Assembly: GCA_005879255.1 (NCBI GenBank)
Contig: VBKY01000268.1
Location: 10,537-25,233 of the forward strand
Direction: 5' to 3'
Length of the DNA stretch: 14,697 bases
From: Deltaproteobacteria bacterium
GTDB taxonomy: Bacteria; Desulfobacterota_B; Binatia; UBA9968
In this document: piece by piece, positions 7,944 to 14,697 of the stretch
How the letters are laid out: the number at the start of each line of letters is the position of its first letter
Numbering within the stretch: the first letter of the stretch is position 1
Position numbers and translations under genes: made by a program
Notes under the pieces: model-generated
The model's database searches: none
What the model was told of the DNA's origin: nothing
Seen by the model: only the letters and a program-made list of their open reading frames with translations

Positions 7944-9062
7944 TCAGCGCCTCCCGAAAATCTTTTCCATTTCCTTGAAGAAGAATCCCGGCTCGGCAAG
8001 CTGCTGCGAAGGTATCCCTTCCATCATGATGTTATTTGACAGATCCATTTCGGGAATAGGCATTTTGATCTTGGGATGAGGGATCATACGCCCGCCTTCT
8101 TTAGCCAGGAGCTGCAGATTGGGGAGCTCGTAGAACCAGGTCAGCGCAACTTTGGCCGCATTCGGATGCGGCGCGTTTTTGACCAGCGCCGTGGAGTGGG
8201 GCAGCCACGTGACCCCTTCTTGAGGGACGAGATAGGCCAACGGCGAGCCTTTCGGAACATCAGTGAGGAATTCCGGTCGGCCGCTGAAGCCGAGCGGAAA
8301 TTGCCCGAGCAACACCGCATCGCGCATCTCGCGACTGCCACCGGGAACGATAAAGGGATCGACGACTTCTTTCAGCTTGCGAATATATTCGATGCCCAAC
8401 TTGGGGTGGTTATAGATCTGCAGGAACTGCCAGCCACCACCTCCCGCGCTGCGTGGATCGCGCGTGGCCAACCTGCCCTTCCATTTAGGATTTAAAATGT
8501 CCAGATAGGATTTGGGATACTCATCTTTCTTGACCATGTTGGTGTTGACGATCAGGGCTTGCGCGCTTATGAAAAGCGGCGTCCAGAAACCGACCGGATC
8601 CTTGGTAAAGACGGATTTGTCGTAACCGTCCAGCGTCGTGATCGGGGGTGTAAACTTCTCGAGGGCGCCGTAGCGGTGCAACTCCATCAAGTACTGGTCA
8701 ACCCCATCGAAAGTATCGGCATTGACTCTTCCCGCCGCCTGCTCAGCGCGCAGCCTGTCGGTGTGTTCGCGCAGACGGCCTGTCAGTGGCTCTATTATGA
8801 TACCAAAACGTTTCTCGAAGGCCGCTTTTCCTCCTGCCTTGAAAAACTCGCCCGTGTTGTCGCCTGCGTACCAATGCACGCGCCCCTCTTTGAGGGCGGC
8901 GCTCATAACGGCGGGCCCCAGCGCTTTGGCGATGGGGTCATTGGCCAATTGCGCAGGCGCCGCCGCAGAAGTGGCGTCTGGCGGCTGGGGGTGCAGCAAA
9001 AACAACAGTGCAAAAAAAGCGACGATTGATTTCAAGTTCCAATTGCAATCCGCTAGGGCCAT
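7944..9062 (-). CDS. Periplasmic solute-binding protein of an Fe3+-type ABC importer
   Basis: A 372-residue protein starting at ATG 9062 with AAGGAG five bases upstream (9068-9073). The N-terminus is a Sec signal (SIVAFFALLFLL core, likely cut after an Ala-rich stretch near residue 36). The mature part has the class-II binding-protein pattern: EGRVHWYAGDN at the first strand, FEKRFGI, a hinge-proximal WTPLFISAQALIVNTNMVKK, NPKWKGRLATRDP, and GVTWLPHSTALVKNAPHPNAAK near the C-terminus. This is the FbpA/ABC_Fe family. The paired Tyr residues that bind ferric iron in FbpA are not obvious, so the cargo may be an organic solute. It is first in a two-gene unit with the permease at 6103-7809. Confidence 0.92.
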   Translation of the reverse strand: MALADCNWNLKSIVAFFALLFLLHPQPPDATSAAAPAQLANDPIAKALGPAVMSAALKEGRVHWYAGDNTGEFFKAGGKAAFEKRFGIIIEPLTGRLREHTDRLRAEQAAGRVNADTFDGVDQYLMELHRYGALEKFTPPITTLDGYDKSVFTKDPVGFWTPLFISAQALIVNTNMVKKDEYPKSYLDILNPKWKGRLATRDPRSAGGGGWQFLQIYNHPKLGIEYIRKLKEVVDPFIVPGGSREMRDAVLLGQFPLGFSGRPEFLTDVPKGSPLAYLVPQEGVTWLPHSTALVKNAPHPNAAKVALTWFYELPNLQLLAKEGGRMIPHPKIKMPIPEMDLSNNIMMEGIPSQQLAEPGFFFKEMEKIFGRR

Positions 9063-9195
9063 GTCTTCTCCTTCTACGTATCTGAATTCGCTTGACCTTC
9101 GATATCATACCGGCAAGCGGCAGTTCAAAGGTTCAAGGTAAACGATAGGAGCGCATTGGAACAATTATCGAAGTTCAAAACGTTCAAATAGCCAG

Positions 9196-9214
9196 CCCTG
9201 AGTACGTCGAAGGG
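9196..9214. repeat. CCCTGAG-NNN-GTCGAAGGG dispersed repeat unit
   Basis: The 19 bases CCCTGAGTACGTCGAAGGG form an imperfect palindrome. I recognise this pattern as a dispersed element common in genomes of environmental proteobacteria and related phyla. It abuts GTTCAA units on both sides, so it belongs to the same repeat mosaic. No coding role is visible. Confidence 0.55.
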
Positions 9215-9221
9215 TTCAATC

Positions 9222-9240
9222 CCCCGGATCTAGTCCGGGG
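9222..9240. repeat. 7-bp perfect hairpin
   Basis: CCCCGGA (9222-9228) pairs with TCCGGGG (9234-9240) over a 5-base TCTAG loop. It is not followed by a T run on either strand, so it is more likely part of the surrounding repeat mosaic than a terminator. Confidence 0.5.
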
Positions 9241-9310
9241 TCAGTTCAAATCGTTTAAAGAAACAGATGTGAAATTTCGAACTTCGGAATTCTCGGAGCA
9301 CGCGGAAGGG

Positions 9311-9390
9311 TCAAGTGTTGTATTTTGATGTTCTGGTTGGGTTACACCTATTCAAAGGGATATTCAGCAACCAAGTAACCTAATTCCTGC
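9311..9390 (+). repeat. Copy A of a dispersed direct repeat
   Basis: The stretch from TCAAGTGTTGTATTTTGATG to TAACCTAATTCCTGC matches copy B at 11510-11599 along its whole length, with scattered substitutions and a gap of about ten bases in the middle. Both copies are in the same orientation and are followed within 25 bases by GAAC/GTTC units. The two copies bracket the DUF1059 and M28 genes. No open frame is conserved between them. Confidence 0.7.
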
Positions 9391-9411
9391 GGCGCCGCTG
9401 TTGCGGGTCGG

Positions 9412-9446
9412 ATGAACTGCTGGAACGACTGGAACGTTTGGAACTG
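9412..9446 (+). repeat. Short GAAC array with exact 9-bp period
   Basis: GAAC cores start at 9414, 9423, 9432 and 9441, each exactly nine bases apart, in units of TGGAACNNN. It is a four-unit relative of the array at 833-958, ending 16 bases before the DUF1059 stop codon. Confidence 0.75.
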
Positions 9447-9461
9447 GCTTCGTTTCGGAGG

Positions 9462-9641
9462 CTAGGCGTCACGGATGTTCGCTTTGACGCGCTCGATCAG
9501 TTCTGGCGTCACTTGGCGAATGCCGTGTTCCTTGGCGTGCTCACCCGCTTTCTGAAGTACTTCCTCTACTGTCTCACCCCGTACGACGTGCTTACACCCG
9601 CTCGACGGGTCTACCTTGGCGCATTCCAGAATCTTTGCCAT
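9462..9641 (-). CDS. DUF1059 small protein
   Basis: I start at ATG 9639-9641 because AAGGAGG sits 7 bases upstream, giving a 59-residue protein, the usual family size; an in-frame upstream ATG at 9680 has weaker support. The sequence MAKILECAKVDPSSGCKH, then ETVEEVLQKAGEHAKEHGI and VTPELIERVKANIRD, is the full DUF1059 pattern: two Cys (residues 7 and 15), a nearby His, and helical EHA and TPEL segments. DUF1059 proteins are small and cytoplasmic; their role is not established, though the Cys/His pattern suggests metal binding. It is divergent from the M28 gene, sharing a 127-base spacer. Confidence 0.88.
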   Translation of the reverse strand: MAKILECAKVDPSSGCKHVVRGETVEEVLQKAGEHAKEHGIRQVTPELIERVKANIRDA

Positions 9642-9768
9642 AGGCTTGCCTCCTTCTCGACTCATTTGCTCACTGAGCATTCTATACTTAACTGTTGACG
9701 AGGAGGCAATGCCTTTTTTTTGTATACAGTGTTATGTCTGTCCCAGACGTTGCTTAAGGGAGGCTCTA
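9642..9768. promoter_or_regulatory. Divergent spacer between DUF1059 and M28 genes
   Basis: This is the only room for promoters of both genes. It holds the DUF1059 ribosome site (AAGGAGG near 9648-9654), a TATACT hexamer at 9683-9688, TTGACG at 9694-9699, a run of eight T at 9713-9720 followed by GTATAC, and the M28 ribosome site AAGGGAGG ending at 9763. The hexamers are promoter-like but do not pair at the standard 17-base spacing, so no promoter can be assigned confidently. An in-frame ATG at 9709 sits only two bases from AGGAGG and is a less likely start. Confidence 0.35.
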
Positions 9769-11374
9769 ATGAGGAAGCGATCGATATCGAGGCCGGCAGT
9801 CGTGGCGAGTATTGCTCTGATGACCGGCGTCTTGATTACCAGCGCGGCTGTGGCCCAGATGGACCAAGGGCCCAAGACCGAAAAAACTTTTGGCATCGGA
9901 CTGCCGCGGGATCACGCGTCACAATTGTTTGCCGACAAGGACTATCCCGGATTTCCGCTGAAGCCGGGGCAGGAAGCGTATAAGGACATCGACGGCGCCC
10001 GCATGAAAAAGGACGTCATCGCCCTGTCCCAGATCGCGCTGCGCTACCGCGACACCGTCAACAAGCAGTGGTGGGGTCGCTTTCCTGGCACCGATGCCGA
10101 CAGGGCCGGCATGAAGTACATGACCGATGAATTCGCACGCCTGGGATTAAAGGTCGATTCCTTCCCATACGCCCTACCCAGGGACTGGCGCCCGCAAAGC
10201 TGGGCCGCCAGCTACAGCACATCCAATGGCAACAAGGTTGATCTCGCCACCGCATTCCCCGTGTCGGGCACCAAGGGCACGGGCTCCAGCGGTCTCAGTG
10301 CCGAAGCGATATGGGTTGGCATCGGTGCCGAACCCGATTTTCTTGGCCGCGACGTCAAGAGCAAGGCCGTCATCATCTACAGCACCTTCGTTCCCGGCGG
10401 CCGGAGCCATTCGGCTTCCGATCGCGCCGGATTGTTCAATGCGAACGCCCGGGCGCAGGAACTTGGCGCCGCCATGGTCATCAACATTATGGCAGTCCCC
10501 GGCAACGGCCAATTCCAGCCAGAGGGCGGTCTCGGGAACATCCCGCAGATGACCGTCAGCCAGGACGAGGGCTTCGCCCTGCGCGACCGGCTCGGCGCCG
10601 GCGAGAAGGTTACCTTCACGCTGCACCTCAACGCGCCGGAAGTGACCAATGTCGAGACGGTGTGGACGATGGCCACCCTGCCGGGCGCGTCGGACGAGCA
10701 GATCGTAGTCATGACCCACACGGACGGGTACTTCCAGGCGGCGACGGACAACAATTCAGGCATGGCCGGCACCCTGGAGCTGGCGCGCCACTACGCTGCC
10801 ATACCACAGGCCCAACGTCCGCGTACTATGGTGTTCATCCAGTTTCCGGATCATCACCACGGCGAAGTCGCTCGCGGCCGTAAGGACGTTGGCATCGACG
10901 CCACCTACAGCTGGAGCAAGGTCGCGCTGAAACTCACCATGGAGCATCCATCCGAGACGCTCCTCTACATATACAACTCCGACCTGACGGCAACGAACCA
11001 GATGAGCTCTTCGCGTTGGAACGCCTTGGGCAGCCCCGAATTCGAGCGGATGGCTTTCGAGCAGCTGCGTGACTTCGGCGTGTCGGTGTACGGCGTCGAA
11101 GACGGCCCGAAGAACGGCAACTACGCACCCCTCCTTCCACATCATCAACCACGTTGTTTATCACACCAGCCTCGACACCCCAGACCTTGTTCCGGCCGAA
11201 GGCATGAGCCGGTCGATCCGCGCGTTCGCTTCGATCATCGACCACGTCAACAAGATGACGATGGCTCAGCTACGAGGCCCGAACTTCCCGCCCAAAGATG
11301 GCCGCGGCACGATTCTCGGAGCGATTGGTGAGCACAGTTCGGGGGACCAATCAGTGACGCTGGTTCCTAAATAG
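9769..11374 (+). CDS. Secreted M28 family metallopeptidase, frameshifted near the 3' end
   Basis: ATG 9769 follows AAGGGAGG by five bases and gives a Sec signal (RKRSISRPAVVASIALMTGVLITSAAVAQ). After a PA-like middle region come the M28 zinc motifs: HTDGYFQAATDNNSG (His317 and Asp327, GxxDNxSG pattern), then PDHHHGE (361-366), a departure from the usual Glu-Glu-x-Gly, and LTMEH. The last zinc ligand, in YHTSLDTPDLV (His465 after correction), is only reached in another frame, ending at TAG 11372-11374. The shift maps to a run of four C at 11128-11131. With three C the sequence reads NYAPSFHIINHVVYHT, a perfect family continuation, and the protein is 534 residues. Without correction the peptidase loses one zinc ligand. 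Aminopeptidase-like activity is expected, with substrate unknown. Confidence 0.87.
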
Positions 11375-11509
11375 AGATTGTCTATTAGAGCAAAGCGTCC
11401 CTATTTCATTACTGACCGACGACGAGGTACTGGAACAGTAGCAGGAGTGTAGGCGCAGTCAGCTGCGCCCAGACGACATAGAGCGCGGTGTAAAGCGCAG
11501 GCGGGAGAA

Positions 11510-11599
11510 TCAAGTCTTGTATTTTTATCTTCTGGTTTGGATTGTGGATTATATCTATTTGAAAGCGATGTTCAGCAGCCACGCTAACCTGATTCCCGC
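11510..11599 (+). repeat. Copy B of the dispersed direct repeat
   Basis: TCAAGTCTTGTATTTTTATC through TAACCTGATTCCCGC aligns with copy A at 9311-9390. It is about ten bases longer, the extra bases falling in a GATTGTGGATTATAT stretch. Shared landmarks in order are TCAAGT, TTGTATTTT, TTCTGGTT, TATTCA/TATTTG, TTCAGCA and TAACCT. Orientation is the same as copy A. Confidence 0.7.
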
Positions 11600-11611
11600 T
11601 TGAGCAATTCT

Positions 11612-11658
11612 GGTTCGTTCCAGTCTGAGGGTTCAAAACGTTCCAGCCGTCGCTGGCA
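11612..11658 (-). repeat. GAAC units in reverse orientation
   Basis: On the minus strand this reads TGGAACGTTTTGAAC, then after ten more bases TGGAACGAACC. The first two GAAC cores are nine bases apart, as in the other arrays. It follows copy B of the direct repeat as the forward array follows copy A. Confidence 0.55.
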
Positions 11659-11744
11659 AGCGGCGGCCAACCTGGTTCGGCGCTTGAGAAAGTTCCGATC
11701 ATGCCGTCGTAAGTGCGCGCGGCCAATTCCCCGATTGCGTCGTT

Positions 11745-14018
11745 TCAGCGTGCCCCAGCCGAAGTCGCGCCCGTAAGTATGAGCTTGACGGGCTGGACAA
11801 GAGCGCCGTTGCCTGCCGAATCCCACGCGGCAAAGCGCACCCATTTCTTCCCGGTCGTATCGAACGGAATCTGGAAATGGTGCTTGCCGAACGCTGGTAG
11901 ATCGGTTGTGGAGATGATCTGACGGTCGGTCTGCTGTCCGTCACCCCAGACAACCTCTACGAAATCCAGTGGGAAAGTCCACTCCACATCAGCGACGATT
12001 GTTCGTTTGTTGCCGGTTCCCTGCAACGAATACGACGGAATCAATACCTCGCCTGACGTCACAAAGTATTCTCCGCGCATCAGGGTTTTGATCACAGGAC
12101 TCGGATCGTTCGGGTTTGGCAGTGCGTTCATCTTCAAATAGTTGACCGGTGCGCTCGAGTAGATCCCGTCGCCAAATGTTTGTCTCTGAACTTCGGAGAT
12201 TCCCAGGAGATACTTGGGCGGAGTGGGATCGTCGGCGTACCAGTTGAGCAAGTCATCCTGCAAGGCCAGGCAACGGTATTCACACAACCGCCGTTCCGAC
12301 AGGTCGAGGCCCATGCCCCAGCGAAAACCAACACCCTGAAAATGCGCGTCTTTGAAGAATTCCTTGTCCTTAAACCCGTCCGGATAACCTGCATTGTTCT
12401 TGGTCCGAGGATGAGGCATCGACATCATGATGTCCTCGCGCTTGACCATTTCCATCAAGTCATCCGCCGCACCGATATGGTAGACTTTGCCGTACTTGGG
12501 ATCGTCCTCAACCAGCGGTTGTCCCGCCGTGCGTCCATAGGTCCAAAAAACCGGGTGAGAGAACAGCAGATCCGTATGACCGCCCAAAACGCTGCCGTAG
12601 AACTCCTGATCCGCCATGACAAGGAAATCCTTGTCTGAATGCCGCCTGGCGCCTTCGACCGACGCAGCGATCATTCTAAGAGTGTCGGCGGCAGGCCGGT
12701 TGCCCGCGCCGCCTCCCGTACCGACATTATCGACCGGACTCACAATATTGATGCCGACGGATTTCAAAGCTCGGAGATCCTCAATCTCGGCGTCCGGGCC
12801 GGCTTCCGCCAGCAATCGTAATCCAAACCTCATGTGATAATGGTGGGTCATTACCTGGTAGCCAGGCAATGGCTTGAAGTGATCGTCATGGGTGAATGCC
12901 ATGACTGCGGTGCGCGTCGTCGGCGCCGGATCCGCACTGACATAGAAGTACACCGCCATGTGCTGCGACGTTCCCGGCCGCGCGCTGTACAACGCAAAAT
13001 TCCCTTTTATGCGCGGCTCTTCTTCATTCTCGGCCTGCCGAACGCCGAACGAGAAAGACGTGTCGCTGTCCTTGCGATACCAGTTGTAACCGAGAACCTG
13101 GGCACTCTCGCGCGCCCAGAAAAAGTTGTGGGGCGGTGGGAAGGTGGCAATGGAGCCGGCCGATCCTCCTTCTGCAATTAGAAGCCGATTGCTGGTTTTG
13201 AGCGGCGTTTCCTTGTCATTCTTATGTCCACCGAATTGGTAGACCTGAATATGATTGGCGAGATCGTGCCACGTCAGCCGCGAACTGTCCCGGATGGCCA
13301 GCCCTTTGAGTCCCGCATTGTACTTATATGCAATCGATGGCGCCTCGGTCGTGGCGATGAGTTCCTGGCGAATGAGGTTCGTGCCCTTGTAAAGTGTGTA
13401 TTGCAACTGCCCCGAAAAAATCCCCATGCTCACGCCGGGAAACGTAACTGCTAGACGCGTCCCGTCGGTTTTGACATCGCAGCTCTTCGCTCGATACGTG
13501 GCCGTCCCGCGTTTGACCTCTTCAGGCTTCCGTGGAAGACCGAGCGTTTGTCGCATATCCTCGGTGCCCGGGATGTTCAGCGGCGCGTCCCAAAAAGGAT
13601 CCCATTTATATTTTTCGTAAACTTCCGGTGTGATCTCCTTGATGCCGTTTTCCTCCAGACCCTCTCGTGTCTCCCGGTCGATGCGGCGGATGCCGGAGAC
13701 GAAACTAAATTCAGGCGTCACATTGCTGGCGAGAGTCCCCCATGACCTGCCCTTGTGCCGGACGGAGAGTTCCCGAATGGTGGGCGTGCCGTTATCAATA
13801 GCCAGGCGAAGACGGATTTCCTGATTTTTGTCACCATCCCAAGTGATAGTCAGTCCATTGCGGGCTGCGGCCGCCGACATTCCGGGCGACGCTTTGTATC
13901 CGGACATCGTGCACACTTGGGCCTGCGACGCGGAAGCCGTGAATACAAAAGCAAAAGTACACATCAGCACTAATGCGACCGACAAAATCGAATTGACCTT
14001 CATCCCCATAGTCTCCAT
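11745..14018 (-). CDS. Large secreted protein resembling PHP/CehA-McbA metallohydrolases
   Basis: ATG 14016-14018 lies six bases after AGGAGG; the 757-residue product has a Sec signal (VNSILSVALVLMCTFAFVFTASASQAQ). Residues of about 40-360 look like a beta-rich, sugar-mutarotase-like domain (repeated Trp/Tyr strands), by inference only. From about 390 the order of motifs follows the PHP fold: His-x-His in THHYHM (393, 395), GINIVSPVD, Glu in ADQEF (472), GGHTDLLFSHP, a conserved-looking HPR (His536), and a C-terminal segment (VIKTLMRGEYFVTSGE) like that closing CehA/McbA proteins. The final Ser-Asp-x-His of PHP enzymes is replaced by SEVQ (608-611), so metal binding may be altered or absent. 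It ends cleanly at TGA 11745-11747, the largest intact gene here. Gene certain, function tentative. Confidence 0.75.
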   Translation of the reverse strand: METMGMKVNSILSVALVLMCTFAFVFTASASQAQVCTMSGYKASPGMSAAAARNGLTITWDGDKNQEIRLRLAIDNGTPTIRELSVRHKGRSWGTLASNVTPEFSFVSGIRRIDRETREGLEENGIKEITPEVYEKYKWDPFWDAPLNIPGTEDMRQTLGLPRKPEEVKRGTATYRAKSCDVKTDGTRLAVTFPGVSMGIFSGQLQYTLYKGTNLIRQELIATTEAPSIAYKYNAGLKGLAIRDSSRLTWHDLANHIQVYQFGGHKNDKETPLKTSNRLLIAEGGSAGSIATFPPPHNFFWARESAQVLGYNWYRKDSDTSFSFGVRQAENEEEPRIKGNFALYSARPGTSQHMAVYFYVSADPAPTTRTAVMAFTHDDHFKPLPGYQVMTHHYHMRFGLRLLAEAGPDAEIEDLRALKSVGINIVSPVDNVGTGGGAGNRPAADTLRMIAASVEGARRHSDKDFLVMADQEFYGSVLGGHTDLLFSHPVFWTYGRTAGQPLVEDDPKYGKVYHIGAADDLMEMVKREDIMMSMPHPRTKNNAGYPDGFKDKEFFKDAHFQGVGFRWGMGLDLSERRLCEYRCLALQDDLLNWYADDPTPPKYLLGISEVQRQTFGDGIYSSAPVNYLKMNALPNPNDPSPVIKTLMRGEYFVTSGEVLIPSYSLQGTGNKRTIVADVEWTFPLDFVEVVWGDGQQTDRQIISTTDLPAFGKHHFQIPFDTTGKKWVRFAAWDSAGNGALVQPVKLILTGATSAGAR

Positions 14019-14697
14019 GAACGCCCTCCTGACCGGATTTTCAGCGTTCGATCACGAACCCGGCCGATATGAATTCAGTCGCAAACGTCAGCGGCAAGTA
14101 GAAGTTTGTGGTGTCAGATTTGCCTATGTTGCGTAACTCCCGGGCAAGAGATCGACTTGGCTTAGGTCTAGCAATCCAATACCGCTTGGTAGTACATACT
14201 ACCCTCTCACCAGCTAGTGTAGTGTCTCACGCTGTTTGTACTTTATGAAGGACAGTCTCAGTCGTCATTCCCACCTTCCAGAACTCCTCAGAGATCCTGG
14301 ATTCCGGGTCGCGCTAGCTATCGCCAGCTTGCCCGGAATGACGGTAGAAATGATCACCTTCATTTAAGAGACACTACACTAGTTCGCTCATCTGCAATTT
14401 GCCAACGAGCAGTAGCACTCTAGTCACAAAGCGTAGAAGGTTTTGGGGTTATCGTACAGAATTTGCTCACGGCGGATTGAGTTGGTCAGGATTTGGATTT
14501 GGGGTTAAGGCCTGAGTCTGGATTCTAGCTTCGTGCGCTGGAATTGAGGATTCGGGCTATTGGTTTTTTTAGCCATTCATCATTCGTTACTATGCGAGTA
14601 GCTTAAGGTACAAACTCAGGCCTGCCCCCTTCTTGCCCATAAGAAAGATTGTGTAGAATCAAAAGTCTGGTAGACCTGAGGCCAGCCTAGACCGAAC
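14019..14697. other. Long non-coding right flank with a MITE-like element
   Basis: Upstream of the PHP-like gene no open frame of note occurs on either strand to the window edge. The region holds the gene's ribosome site at 14025-14030 and the inverted-repeat element at 14214-14382. The last 200 bases contain several GGATT/TGGATT stretches and a run of seven T at 14564-14570, but nothing I can assign. Confidence 0.55.
14214..14382. mobile_element. MITE-like element, 169 bp, 15-bp perfect terminal inverted repeats
   Basis: CTAGTGTAGTGTCTC (14214-14228) and GAGACACTACACTAG (14368-14382) are exact reverse complements. The outer CTAG may be a 4-base target duplication, which would leave 11-bp terminal repeats starting TGTAGTGTCTC. 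Nested inside is a second palindrome, CGTCATTCC (14263-14271) with GGAATGACG (14335-14343), enclosing a further GATTCCGGG/CCCGGAAT pair. The inner GTCATTCC...GGAATGAC type is a widespread dispersed repeat in proteobacterial genomes. The element has no coding capacity, so it would depend on a transposase elsewhere. Confidence 0.8.

Larger units (their letters stand above)
9063..9461. other. Repeat-rich intergenic region
   Basis: Between the binding-protein start and the DUF1059 stop no gene is visible. It is a mosaic of short repeats: GTTC units at 9123, 9131, 9173, 9182, 9214 and 9244; a CCCTGAG...GAAGGG palindromic unit at 9196-9214; a hairpin at 9222-9240; the first copy of the 80-90 bp direct repeat at 9311-9390; and a GAAC array at 9412-9444. 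Confidence 0.65.
11375..11744. other. Repeat-bearing gap between convergent genes
   Basis: The M28 and PHP-like genes converge here. Contents are a 7-bp hairpin GGCGCAG/CTGCGCC (11452-11469, no T run), copy B of the direct repeat (11510-11599) and reversed GTTC units (about 11612-11658). A minus-strand open frame at 11409-11726 merely reads through these repeats. No clear bidirectional terminator is visible. Confidence 0.55.

Noticed and set aside
9709..9711. Alternative M28 start at ATG 9709
   Set aside because: AGGAGG is only two bases away and the extra 20 residues precede and spoil an otherwise clean signal peptide from ATG 9769.
11452..11469. Terminator for the convergent M28 and PHP-like genes
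   Set aside because: The 7-bp hairpin is perfect but lacks a T run on either strand.
11409..11726. Minus-strand open frame of 105 residues
   Set aside because: It reads through the hairpin, copy B of the direct repeat and GTTC units; copy A does not keep the frame open.

Overview
The window looks like chromosomal DNA from an uncultured, moderately GC-rich, Gram-negative soil or sediment bacterium of proteobacterial type. This rests on strong Shine-Dalgarno sites, Sec signal peptides on four of the large products, a gene set typical of such genomes (amidohydrolase-2, Gfo/Idh/MocA, alpha/beta-hydrolase-domain protein, Fe3+-type ABC importer, M28 peptidase, DUF1059), and intergenic gaps full of short dispersed repeats. 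No rRNA, tRNA, integrase or transposase gene was seen, so the phylum is an inference.

Layout. At the left, three minus-strand genes follow one another with gaps of almost 300 bp: an amidohydrolase cut by the window edge (1-680), a Gfo/Idh/MocA oxidoreductase (964-2044) and a secreted alpha/beta-hydrolase-domain protein (2338-4462). The gaps hold a 9-bp-periodic GAAC array and a REP-like inverted repeat. A visibly more AT-rich stretch (about 4540-5650) carries a HigB-HigA toxin-antitoxin pair on the plus strand, with an irregular toxin 5' end, and a possible small membrane protein. Then come two minus-strand genes of an Fe3+-type ABC importer: binding protein (7944-9062) and, downstream, a two-domain permease (6103-7809), separated by a terminator-like hairpin. 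No ATPase gene is present. A DUF1059 gene (9462-9641, minus) and a secreted M28 peptidase (9769-11374, plus) diverge from a shared 127-bp spacer, and this pair is bracketed by two copies of an 80-90 bp direct repeat. The last gene is a 757-residue secreted protein resembling the PHP/CehA-McbA metallohydrolases (11745-14018, minus). Upstream of it lies a MITE-like element with perfect 15-bp terminal inverted repeats and a nested GTCATTCC palindrome.

How the genes relate. Apart from the toxin-antitoxin pair and the transporter pair, the genes look like independent catabolic or scavenging functions rather than one pathway. Three of the large genes (oxidoreductase, alpha/beta-hydrolase, M28) each change reading frame near the 3' end, and in each case one surplus base would explain it. 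That pattern suggests either base errors in the assembly or a decaying region. The features with least explanation are the repeats: GAAC arrays, the repeat bracket around DUF1059-M28, and the MITE. I did not find a convincing new defence, secretion or biosynthetic system.
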